Source of the DNA: Candidatus Anoxychlamydiales bacterium
GTDB lineage: Bacteria > Chlamydiota > Chlamydiia > Chlamydiales > SM23-39
Length of the DNA: 7,294 nt
Assembly (NCBI GenBank): GCA_011064865.1
Contig: JAAKFX010000079.1
Span: forward strand, 1-7,294
Direction of reading: 5' to 3'
This document shows positions 1 through 6,755 of this stretch, piece after piece (position 1 is the stretch's first letter; each line of letters starts with the position of its first letter). The notes below the pieces were generated by a model that saw only the letters and a list, made by a program, of their open reading frames with translations, was not told the DNA's origin and did no database searches. Position numbers and translations under genes: made by a program.

Positions 1-3000
1 GCATTATTAACTGCTCTCACTATTTTCGTTTTAGACATATTTACTTTGATAAGCGAGTTTAAACTTAGAATACTAGCAAAACTAATAGCAATGCCAATCT
101 GTTTATGCTTGCTAGCTGTCGATGAAATTTCTGTATTTTCATTTTTTTCAATATTTTTCATTCTTTTTTTTCTTATTTCATAGCTGTTAACATTATTTTT
201 AAATTTATCATAAAGATCATCACATGTTTTTATCATTTTATCATCGGCGTTTTTTAGATCTTCTAACCATTTACACTGTAATTTTAAAGATCCTTCAAGC
301 TTTTCTATTTGTAAAATTGCATATATTAATTGGTTCTCTTGCAAAAGAGAAGCTTTTTCTACATAAAGTTTTGGCCAAATCGGCAATTCATATCTTTCCA
401 TTCCATCGGATACGGTAAGTATGGCAAACTTTTTTTGTGCTTTCGAAATTCTATATTTTACTTCATCAATAACAAAAGCAGATCTAACTATTGTAGTTGC
501 TTGAAATTTTTCTAAATCTTTCAAAGGCACACAGCTAAGTTTTTTTAATATATCTTTATATTTATCCATGGGATGGCCCGTTAGATAAAATCCTAAAAGC
601 TCTTTTTCTAAAAGAAGTTTTTGGATTGCACAGACTTGATGGGTTATCTTTGGAGGTGATGAAAAATTATCTTTTTCCTCTTTTAATAACGAGAACAGGT
701 TCATAACCCCTTTTTCTAAATCATTTTGTTCTTTTGTTGCTTGATCATACATTTTTTCAATGCTGATTTTCATCTCTGCTCTTGTCCAAGATGCAAAATC
801 GAAAGCGCCAGAATCTATTAAGAGTTCTATATTTTTTTTACCAACTCTTGATTTATCTACTCTTTTAATAAAATCGAATAGATTTTTATACCCACCCTTT
901 TTATTTCTCTCATTAACTATCGCCTCTACTACACTAGATCCTATACCTTTAATTGCAGACATTGCAAATCTAATACCATCTTTTGTAGCAATAAATTCAT
1001 CTTCAGCTTCATTCACACTAGGAGGCAAAATCGCAATATTTAAAGCTTTGCACTCTCTTATAAACTTGGCAACCTTTGAAATATCATACCTATCACAAGT
1101 CATTAAAGCAGCGAGCCACTCTTTTGTATAATTTGCTTTAAAATAGGCTGTTACATAAGAGATAAAAGCATAAGCTGTTGCATGAGATTTATTAAAACCA
1201 TAAGATGCAAATTTTTCTATTTTATTAAAAATGCTCTCAGCTAATTTTTGATCAATATTATTTTGTTTAGCTCCATGTACAAATTTTTGTCTTTGCTGGT
1301 TCATCTGATCATGATCTTTTTTACCCATAGCTCTTCTTAAAACATCACCTTCTCCAAGGGAGAAATTTGCTAAAGCAGAAGCTATTTGCATAACTTGCTC
1401 TTGATAGACCATTACACCATAGGTTTCCTTTAAAATATCTTTCATGAGAGAGTGATCGATCTCAATTTTTTCTTTGCCATGTTTTCTATTTATAAATGAT
1501 GGGATCATATCCATAGGACCTGGTCTATATAAAGCTTCAACAGCTATAATCTCTTCAAAAACATCAATATGCAGCTGTTTAGCTAAAGCCTGAATTCCGC
1601 TAGATTCTAGTTGAAAAACACCTAAAGTTTTACCTTTGTTCAAAAGATCAAAAGTAGCTCTATCATCTAATGGCAGATTCTGCCAATCAATTTTTCTATT
1701 GCAAGTTTTTTCAACTAAAGCGCTCGCTTTTTGAATACAAGTAAGTGTTTTTAACCCTAAAAAGTCTATTTTTAAAAGCCCTACAGCTTCGACTGGTTTC
1801 ATAGAGTATTGAGTCACAACCATAGCTGAATCTTTAGCTATGCAAACAGGAATATGTTCTGTTAAAGAATCAGCAGAAATAATAATTCCTGCAGCATGTG
1901 TAGCTGTATTTCTAATAGATCCTTCAATAGTTTTAGCAATATCTATTATTCTTTTAGCATCTTCATCTTTCTCATACATTTGAGAGAGTTCAGGATCTGT
2001 ATTTAGAGCTTTTTCTAGCGTCATATTTGGATCATCAGGAACAAGCTTTGCGATATTGTTTACATGAGAAAGCGGCACTGATAAAACTCTTCCAACATCT
2101 TTGATTGCCATTTTCGCTTTCATGGTACCGAAAGTTATAATTTGAGCGACTTTATCTCTGCCATATTTTTGAACGGTATAATCGATAACTTCAGATCTTC
2201 GATCCATACAAATATCGACATCTATATCAGGATAAGCAATTCTCTCAGGATTAATAAATCTTTCGAAAAACAGATTAAATCTGAGAGGTTCGATATCAGT
2301 AATACCTATTAAATACGAAATTATTGATCCTGCAGCAGAGCCTCTTCCTGGTCCGACAGGAATATTTTTATTTTTTGCCCAAGAGATAAAATCATAAACT
2401 ATCAAAAAGTAATCGCACATTCCCTTAGAAGCTATCAACTCAAATTCATGTTTGAATCTTTCTAAAATAATTTCTTTAGGATCTTTATTTGGATATTTTT
2501 CTTTTACTTTTTTAAGGTTATATTCTGTATATCTTTGATCAATAGCATCTAAACAAAGTTGATATAAATAGTCTTGAGCCTTTTTTGCTCTATCATCGGT
2601 CTCATTTAAATGGGGGGGATAAAACACTGGATAATGTTTTGTTTTAAAATCAAAATCGAATGTGCATTTATCAGCAACAATTACAGTATTTTCTAAACAT
2701 TTTTCATTATCAGAAAAAATTATACTCATCTGTTCTTGAGATTTAAAATAATATTCATGAGAAGGATAAGTTTTTCTTTTAGGATTTGCTATTTTATATC
2801 TCGGAACTCCTTTAGAGTCTCTTTCCCAAATCTCGCAAGCTTCATTGGAGGCTATATTTAATAAAATTTCATGCCCTTTCCAGCTCTCTCTTTTTTCATA
2901 GTGAACATCATTTGTAGCGACGCATTTTACTCTATATTTATCTGAATACTCTAATAAAGATGTTTTAATTTTTTCTTCTTTTTGAATAAAAGATGTATAT

Positions 3001-3593
3001 TTTTGATAGAGCCAACTCTCTTTTTTTATTTGATCTTTTTCAATATCTTCATCTTGCATTGGATGTAGTTGCATTTCAAAATAGTAATCATCTTTAAAAG
3101 TGTCTAAAAACCAATTAATTTCTTTTTCAATATCTTCATCTTTAGCATTTAATATCTGATAACTGAGTGATGAGTTTGCTGCTCCAGAGAGACAAATAAG
3201 ACCCTCGGAGCATTCTTTTAAAAGCTCTTTATCTATTCTTGGATAATAATAAAACCCTTCTGTATATCCTTTAGAAGAAAGTATACAAAGATTTTTGTAT
3301 CCTATTTGATTTTTTACTAAAAGAGTAATTGGATATGCAAGTGGAGTTATACCCTTTTTTTTCTTTTCAAATCTAGATGTGTGAGCGACCCATATTTCAC
3401 ATCCAATTATTGGTTTTATATCTAAATCTTTGCAGGCTTTATAAAAATCGACAGCGCCAAACATATTATAGCTATCTGTCAAAGCAACAGCTGGCATATT
3501 ATTTTCTTTTGCAATAGCAGCTAGTCTTTTCACATCTATTGTTGAATCTAATATAGAATATCTACTGTGATTATGAAGAGAAATCCAAGACAT
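1..3593 (-). CDS. dnaE: DNA polymerase III alpha subunit (replicative polymerase), C-terminus cut by window edge
   Basis: This is the catalytic subunit of the chromosomal replicase, acting in the cytoplasm with the beta clamp and clamp loader. I read 1197 codons in one frame; the reading frame checked at eight points (near 12, 486, 705, 1323, 1764, 2226, 2613 and 2826) is continuous. Domains in order: an N-terminal PHP domain starting LHNHSRYSILDS (residues 6-17); the polymerase core with GPGRGSAAGS (from G414), PDIDVD (455-460, catalytic Asp458 and Asp460 by family alignment) and KIDFLGLKTLT with the third catalytic Asp at 610; RPGPM near 691; LRRAMGKK near 755; a helix-hairpin-helix (SAIKGIGSS) near 883; and an OB fold (FAILTVSDGMERYELPIW) near 1052-1069. 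A Lys-rich linker and the start of the C-terminal domain follow, so probably only some tens of residues are missing. The ATG at 3593 gives the expected family N-terminus but has no Shine-Dalgarno. The domain order is DnaE, not PolC, because there is no inserted exonuclease domain. Confidence 0.97.
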   Translation of the reverse strand, partial: MSWISLHNHSRYSILDSTIDVKRLAAIAKENNMPAVALTDSYNMFGAVDFYKACKDLDIKPIIGCEIWVAHTSRFEKKKKGITPLAYPITLLVKNQIGYKNLCILSSKGYTEGFYYYPRIDKELLKECSEGLICLSGAANSSLSYQILNAKDEDIEKEINWFLDTFKDDYYFEMQLHPMQDEDIEKDQIKKESWLYQKYTSFIQKEEKIKTSLLEYSDKYRVKCVATNDVHYEKRESWKGHEILLNIASNEACEIWERDSKGVPRYKIANPKRKTYPSHEYYFKSQEQMSIIFSDNEKCLENTVIVADKCTFDFDFKTKHYPVFYPPHLNETDDRAKKAQDYLYQLCLDAIDQRYTEYNLKKVKEKYPNKDPKEIILERFKHEFELIASKGMCDYFLIVYDFISWAKNKNIPVGPGRGSAAGSIISYLIGITDIEPLRFNLFFERFINPERIAYPDIDVDICMDRRSEVIDYTVQKYGRDKVAQIITFGTMKAKMAIKDVGRVLSVPLSHVNNIAKLVPDDPNMTLEKALNTDPELSQMYEKDEDAKRIIDIAKTIEGSIRNTATHAAGIIISADSLTEHIPVCIAKDSAMVVTQYSMKPVEAVGLLKIDFLGLKTLTCIQKASALVEKTCNRKIDWQNLPLDDRATFDLLNKGKTLGVFQLESSGIQALAKQLHIDVFEEIIAVEALYRPGPMDMIPSFINRKHGKEKIEIDHSLMKDILKETYGVMVYQEQVMQIASALANFSLGEGDVLRRAMGKKDHDQMNQQRQKFVHGAKQNNIDQKLAESIFNKIEKFASYGFNKSHATAYAFISYVTAYFKANYTKEWLAALMTCDRYDISKVAKFIRECKALNIAILPPSVNEAEDEFIATKDGIRFAMSAIKGIGSSVVEAIVNERNKKGGYKNLFDFIKRVDKSRVGKKNIELLIDSGAFDFASWTRAEMKISIEKMYDQATKEQNDLEKGVMNLFSLLKEEKDNFSSPPKITHQVCAIQKLLLEKELLGFYLTGHPMDKYKDILKKLSCVPLKDLEKFQATTIVRSAFVIDEVKYRISKAQKKFAILTVSDGMERYELPIWPKLYVEKASLLQENQLIYAILQIEKLEGSLKLQCKWLEDLKNADDKMIKTCDDLYDKFKNNVNSYEIRKKRMKNIEKNENTEISSTASKHKQIGIAISFASILSLNSLIKVNMSKTKIVRAVNN

Positions 3594-3625
3594 TATTTTT
3601 TTATTTTTTTTTACTGTTGTAAGTT

Positions 3626-3654
3626 AGTATAAAAGTAAAAAAATTCTCAAGCAA
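3626..3654 (-). promoter_or_regulatory. Candidate sigma70/sigma66-type promoter of dnaE
   Basis: Read on the minus strand, TTGCTT (3654-3649) is followed after exactly 17 bases by TATACT (3631-3626). The predicted transcript start lies near 3619, giving a leader of about 25 bases that is almost all A and T and contains an A9 run (3612-3604) but no Shine-Dalgarno. The site sits between the uhpC stop and the dnaE start, so dnaE can be transcribed separately even though read-through from uhpC is possible. This is assigned from sequence match and spacing only; an AT-rich gap yields such matches by chance fairly often. Confidence 0.5.
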
Positions 3655-3672
3655 GCTGAATATAAAAACTAT

Positions 3673-5010
3673 CTATTTTTCTTCTTCCAAAGCGGGATTG
3701 AACTTGATTTTCCAAAGCGGCAACAAGAATAAAAGCGCAGCAACTGCACATACAGATAATATTATATAATAGCCATCCCATCCATATTTTGAGATTAAAG
3801 CACCGAGAGGTCCTCCTGCAACAGCAGCTCCGATATATGCAATCCATCCAATGAGTCCGGTTGCAGTACCAACAGCTTTCTTATGAGAAAGTTCTGCTGC
3901 TGCAACTCCGATCAACATTTGAGGACCAAAAATAAAAAATCCGATTAAAAATATATACATGAAATCTACGATTAACAATCCCCCAGGAGTTTTTCTCATT
4001 AAAAAAAGAGTAACTATGACCCCTACGATGAACAAAACATTTACAGGACCTCTTCTACCTTTAAATATATAATCAGAACTCCAACCAGCAGCTAGAGATC
4101 CAATGAGACCTCCTGCTTCAAAAAATAACAGACTAAAACCTGACAATAATAATGAAATCCCTTTACTTTCTACTAAAAAAAGATTTGTCCATTCATTTAC
4201 CGCTTGTCTAATAATATATACGAAAAAATAAGCAACAGCTAAGATCCAAATATATTTATTATTTAAGACATATTTAAATAGTATCTCTTTGGTAGAGAGT
4301 TGATATCTCGATTTTTCATGTTTTTTTGAAGGATAATCTTTTCTATATTTTTCAATAGTCGGCAGACCCAAAGATCTTGGGGTATCTCTAAGTCTATTTA
4401 TTAAAAATATGCCCATGACAATACAAGCAATACCGGGAACATCCATAGTAAGTCGCCAACCTAAATATTGAACGATGTATGAACCAAAGGCAACAATGAG
4501 TAGAGCTCCAACATTATGTGATGTGTTCCAAATACTCCACCAACGACCTCTTTCTGATTGAGAATACCAATGAGTTAATAGTTTACCACAAGGCGGCCAT
4601 CCCCAACCTTGAAACCACCCATTTAACCCCCAAAACAATGCAAAGAGAGTATAAGAGTTTGAAAACCCAAAAAAGAGGTTAAAAACACCTGTTAAAATAA
4701 GCCCGATAGACATGAAGTATCTGGGATTAGATCTATCAGACATAATTCCACTAAAAAACTTACTAGCTCCATAAGTTAATGATAAAATACTTCCTAAATT
4801 TCCGATTTGCACTTTGCTAAGACCAAGCTCTGTGACCATTGAGGGAATAGCTAAAGTAAAACTTTTTCTAGTAACATAGAAAAAGGCGTAACCTATATAC
4901 ATACTATAGAAAGTTCTAATACGCCAATATGCATATTTCTTTCGAACAATTTTCGGATCTTTGATCTCTTTGGTATGAGGAGGAGGCTTGAAAATATCTA
5001 AAACACTCAT
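3673..5010 (-). CDS. uhpC: Hexose-phosphate:phosphate antiporter, UhpC/GlpT-type major facilitator
   Basis: This is an inner-membrane carrier of the organophosphate:phosphate antiporter family, 445 residues, the usual length, with about 12 hydrophobic segments split by a charged central loop (about 208-252). Family landmarks are clear: Arg48 in YVTRKS and Arg268 in YIIRQA match the two substrate-binding arginines of GlpT/UhpT. Also present are SKFFSGIMSDRSNPR (83-97, motif A, with Lys84 matching the GlpT lysine), GWGWPPCGK (135-143), ERGRWWSIWNTSHNVG (153-168, with His165), and the second motif A GWSSDYIFKGRRGP (309-322). Chlamydial UhpC is known to exchange host glucose-6-phosphate for phosphate, and I infer that role here. 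In E. coli UhpC is instead a sensor working with UhpB, but no uhpA or uhpB lies in the window. AAGG at 5016-5019, five bases before the ATG, supports the start. Glycerol-3-phosphate as substrate cannot be excluded from sequence alone. It is co-oriented with dnaE, with a 79-bp gap between them. Confidence 0.93.
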   Translation of the reverse strand: MSVLDIFKPPPHTKEIKDPKIVRKKYAYWRIRTFYSMYIGYAFFYVTRKSFTLAIPSMVTELGLSKVQIGNLGSILSLTYGASKFFSGIMSDRSNPRYFMSIGLILTGVFNLFFGFSNSYTLFALFWGLNGWFQGWGWPPCGKLLTHWYSQSERGRWWSIWNTSHNVGALLIVAFGSYIVQYLGWRLTMDVPGIACIVMGIFLINRLRDTPRSLGLPTIEKYRKDYPSKKHEKSRYQLSTKEILFKYVLNNKYIWILAVAYFFVYIIRQAVNEWTNLFLVESKGISLLLSGFSLLFFEAGGLIGSLAAGWSSDYIFKGRRGPVNVLFIVGVIVTLFLMRKTPGGLLIVDFMYIFLIGFFIFGPQMLIGVAAAELSHKKAVGTATGLIGWIAYIGAAVAGGPLGALISKYGWDGYYIILSVCAVAALLFLLPLWKIKFNPALEEEK

Positions 5011-5067
5011 GAATACCTTACTTATTAAAAAATATTATTTTTACTACACAAGCATAAAAAGATTTTA

Positions 5068-5096
5068 AGTATATCTGATCTTGTTATTTTTTTCAA
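5068..5096 (-). promoter_or_regulatory. Candidate sigma70/sigma66-type promoter of uhpC
   Basis: On the minus strand, TTGAAA (5096-5091) and TATACT (5073-5068) are separated by exactly 17 bases, close to the housekeeping consensus. The start point would be near 5061, giving a 5' leader of about 50 bases that ends in the AAGG ribosome-binding site. The leader holds a weak A/T-only inverted repeat (about 5028-5043) that I do not consider a terminator. The -35 box faces the -35 box of the divergent plus-strand promoter, with 18 bases between them. Confidence 0.55.
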
Positions 5097-5114
5097 AAGA
5101 GAGTCAAAATAACT

Positions 5115-5143
5115 TTGCTATCTTATGTATTTATCGCTATAAA
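5115..5143 (+). promoter_or_regulatory. Candidate sigma70/sigma66-type promoter of the 194-residue unknown gene
   Basis: TTGCTA (5115-5120) is followed after 17 bases by TATAAA (5138-5143), which would start transcription near 5150, about 30 bases before the ATG at 5181. It is arranged back to back with the uhpC promoter, so the whole 170-bp gap (5011-5180) is accounted for as a divergent control region. No Shine-Dalgarno precedes the ATG. This is supported by motif match only. Confidence 0.5.
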
Positions 5144-5180
5144 ATTAAAATTATAGATAGAATAAAAAAACAGCTTATTT

Positions 5181-5765
5181 ATGGTAGATTTTCCATCACC
5201 TATTGATCCTTTTGAACATGTAAGAATCGCAAAAGTCAAAGAAACAATTGAAGAAAAAGAAAAAAGAGAACCGATAATACCAAAAGGTGTTTCGAAAAAA
5301 TTATTTATTTATTTTACATTTTTAAAAATCGTATCAAATATTTTAGCTCCTTTTAGACAAAAAACTATAAAATCGATAGATGGAACACCACTGCACAAAG
5401 AAATAGTAACTATCAAATCTTCTTTAAATTCTTTGAAAGAAAAAAACCTTTGTCAAGATCTAGAATTTTTAAATTACTTTGCATTTGTCTGGTTAAAATT
5501 TTTAAAAGACTATGATTATTATGTTTTGAAAAATGCAGAGGCTACGAAATTGATTCAAAAGCTCGTTGATGAGATCAATTTATATCCCAAAAATGCTGAA
5601 TTTAGCTTAGGTTATTATATCTCTGAGTTTGCAGGCTATAAGTGGATTCCTTTTCCATACATGGAAATGCTACAAAACCTGCATATAGAGAATACAAAAG
5701 ATCCAGAAAATTCTCATTTAACTAAATGGATTGAAATAATAGATAAACTTTTAAAACTCTTATAA
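5181..5765 (+). CDS. Unrecognised 194-residue cytoplasmic-type protein
   Basis: I do not recognise this family. The protein begins with a Pro-rich stretch, FPSPIDPFEHVRI (4-16), followed by a highly charged Lys/Glu segment (17-31, KVKETIEEKEKRE). Next comes a hydrophobic or amphipathic stretch (41-58, containing LFIYFTFLKIVSNILAPF), and then a mostly helical-looking body rich in Leu, Lys, Tyr and Phe. It has no signal peptide and no confident transmembrane helix; the 41-58 stretch could be a membrane-associated helix. No catalytic or metal-binding motif is visible. Base composition matches its neighbours, and a well-spaced promoter lies 38 bases upstream, so I take it as a real gene. The ATG lacks a Shine-Dalgarno, which is also true of dnaE here. 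The stop overlaps the stop of the convergent glycosyltransferase gene. A lineage-specific protein, possibly a secretion substrate, is conceivable, but nothing in the sequence proves it. Confidence 0.8.
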   Translation: MVDFPSPIDPFEHVRIAKVKETIEEKEKREPIIPKGVSKKLFIYFTFLKIVSNILAPFRQKTIKSIDGTPLHKEIVTIKSSLNSLKEKNLCQDLEFLNYFAFVWLKFLKDYDYYVLKNAEATKLIQKLVDEINLYPKNAEFSLGYYISEFAGYKWIPFPYMEMLQNLHIENTKDPENSHLTKWIEIIDKLLKLL

Positions 5766-6653
5766 TTTTATTTTTTTATTCGTTTTATTCGCTCTTTCTC
5801 TTAATTTCATCATTTTAATAGTTTTATCTTTTCGAAGATCATCGTCTATAAAGTTATGCTGTTTGAAGTAAGTAATATTATCTTGAACATATTTTGGATA
5901 GTTCTCATCTACTGGGCTTAATATGCAATCTCTAGCTTCTTGAATGATCATTTTAGCATTTTTAGAATATAAAAAATTTACCTTCTCATTTAAAGCTTTT
6001 AATTTTGGAGTAGTAGTTTCAACAAACCCCATATGAGTAAAGTGCCAACCAGCATCTCTAACTAGAAGATCATTTCCATTTTCAGTTATTTTTATGAGAT
6101 GAGGATTTTGATTTTTCAAATTGCTATATTTGAGAGCTACAAAAGAGTTTACAAAAGGCTTTTTAGCGTCCCATCTATTAAAAAACCATTTATAAGAGCG
6201 AAGTTCCGCTCTGACTATGGCATTCGCATCTTTTGACAAAGGCTCTATTATCTTAGTTACTTTATCTTGCGAGATAAATTCATCTGCATCTGATAGAAAA
6301 ACTATATCTGAATCTTTCGCATTTTTTAGACCTAGAAAAAAAGCATATCTTTGTTTTTCTAAAATATTGTCACCTTTTAGATTTTTTAAAGGGATATAAA
6401 TGATTTTATCTGCAAATTTTGTAAATAGATCTTGATTTTCTTTATAGAATAGCGGTTTAGATTTTCCATTAAAATCTCTATCAGACTCAACTATAATGAA
6501 GTGATCAACGCTGTCGTAGAGCTCATTCAAACGAATTTTTAAAATTTCTATCTCATTAAAAAAAGTAAAGCAATCGTATATTTTAAAATCTTTTTCACTT
6601 GCAAACGCTACATTGAATAGTAAAACAAAAAAAACGATAATTTTTTTCAACAC
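5760..6653 (-). CDS. Exported glycosyltransferase, family GT17 (beta-1,4-N-acetylglucosaminyltransferase-like)
   Basis: The 297-residue protein resembles glycosyltransferase family 17, whose eukaryotic member MGAT3 adds bisecting N-acetylglucosamine to N-glycans. Visible landmarks: KIYDCFTFFNEIEIL at the start of the fold (24-38), IVESDRDFNGKSKPLFY (54-70), EKQRYAFFLGL (99-109), the acidic DxD-type motif LSDADE (120-125, Asp122/Asp124) expected to hold the metal and nucleotide sugar, and AGWHFTHMG (201-209). Unusually, residues 1-18 form a clean Sec signal peptide (Lys-Lys, then a hydrophobic core, then AFA before Ser19), so the enzyme should leave the cytoplasm. The tail (273-297) is strongly basic. 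The start is GTG, chosen because AGGAG lies seven bases upstream; the next codon, TTG, is a less likely start. The gene converges on the unknown gene (six-base overlap) and is divergent from the exported methyltransferase. Donor and acceptor are unknown; the family assignment is firm, the exact activity is not. Confidence 0.88.
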   Translation of the reverse strand: MLKKIIVFFVLLFNVAFASEKDFKIYDCFTFFNEIEILKIRLNELYDSVDHFIIVESDRDFNGKSKPLFYKENQDLFTKFADKIIYIPLKNLKGDNILEKQRYAFFLGLKNAKDSDIVFLSDADEFISQDKVTKIIEPLSKDANAIVRAELRSYKWFFNRWDAKKPFVNSFVALKYSNLKNQNPHLIKITENGNDLLVRDAGWHFTHMGFVETTTPKLKALNEKVNFLYSKNAKMIIQEARDCILSPVDENYPKYVQDNITYFKQHNFIDDDLRKDKTIKMMKLRERANKTNKKIKL

Positions 6654-6755
6654 TTTAAAACTCCTAAATTATATTTTCTAAAGAATATTATTTTTTTGTT
6701 TATATGAAAAACATTTTTTTCTAAACTTTTATTAAAATTAGTTAAAAGGGAAAAA
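6654..6755. promoter_or_regulatory. Divergent intergenic region between the exported glycosyltransferase and methyltransferase genes
   Basis: This 102-bp, very AT-rich gap must hold the promoters of both genes unless transcripts enter from elsewhere. I see only weak candidates. On the minus strand, TTTTCA (6710-6705) and TATTCT (6687-6682) are spaced by 17 bases. On the plus strand, TTGTTT (6696-6701) and TCTAAA (6720-6725) are spaced by 18 bases. The two candidates overlap, which would let the two genes compete for or share regulation. No clear operator palindrome is visible. Confidence 0.35.
6661..6665 (-). promoter_or_regulatory. Shine-Dalgarno that fixes the GTG start of the GT17 gene
   Basis: AGGAG on the minus strand lies seven bases before GTG (6653-6651) and ten before the following TTG. 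The spacing favours GTG. Both starts keep the same signal peptide apart from one residue. This is the strongest ribosome-binding site in the window. Confidence 0.75.

Noticed and set aside
224..1131. Three plus-strand open frames (224-418, 330-515, 760-1131)
   Set aside because: They lie antisense inside dnaE, whose frame and motifs are secure, and they have low-complexity or unremarkable translations with no ribosome-binding site.
1..3593. Frameshift or pseudogene status for dnaE
   Set aside because: Codon phase checked at many points from the ATG to the left edge is constant, and the three catalytic aspartates and all domains are in one frame.
3640..3672. Possible intrinsic terminator after uhpC
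   Set aside because: The candidate stem before the T-run has only three or four base pairs including a G-T pair, too weak to call, and it overlaps the better-supported dnaE promoter.
3647..3847. Minus-strand 66-residue frame at the 3' end of uhpC
   Set aside because: It is an alternative frame of uhpC with a Cys-rich translation and no independent signals.
3673..5010. UhpABC sensor system
   Set aside because: UhpC acts as a sensor partner in E. coli, but no histidine kinase or response regulator is present here, so a transport role is more likely.
6217..6399. Plus-strand 60-residue frame
   Set aside because: It is antisense to the GT17 gene across its conserved DxD region, so it is a shadow.
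6668..6673. Perfect TATAAT on the minus strand just upstream of the GT17 gene
   Set aside because: Transcription from it would start within or at the AGGAG ribosome-binding site, leaving no usable leader, and no -35 box stands at 16-18 bases.
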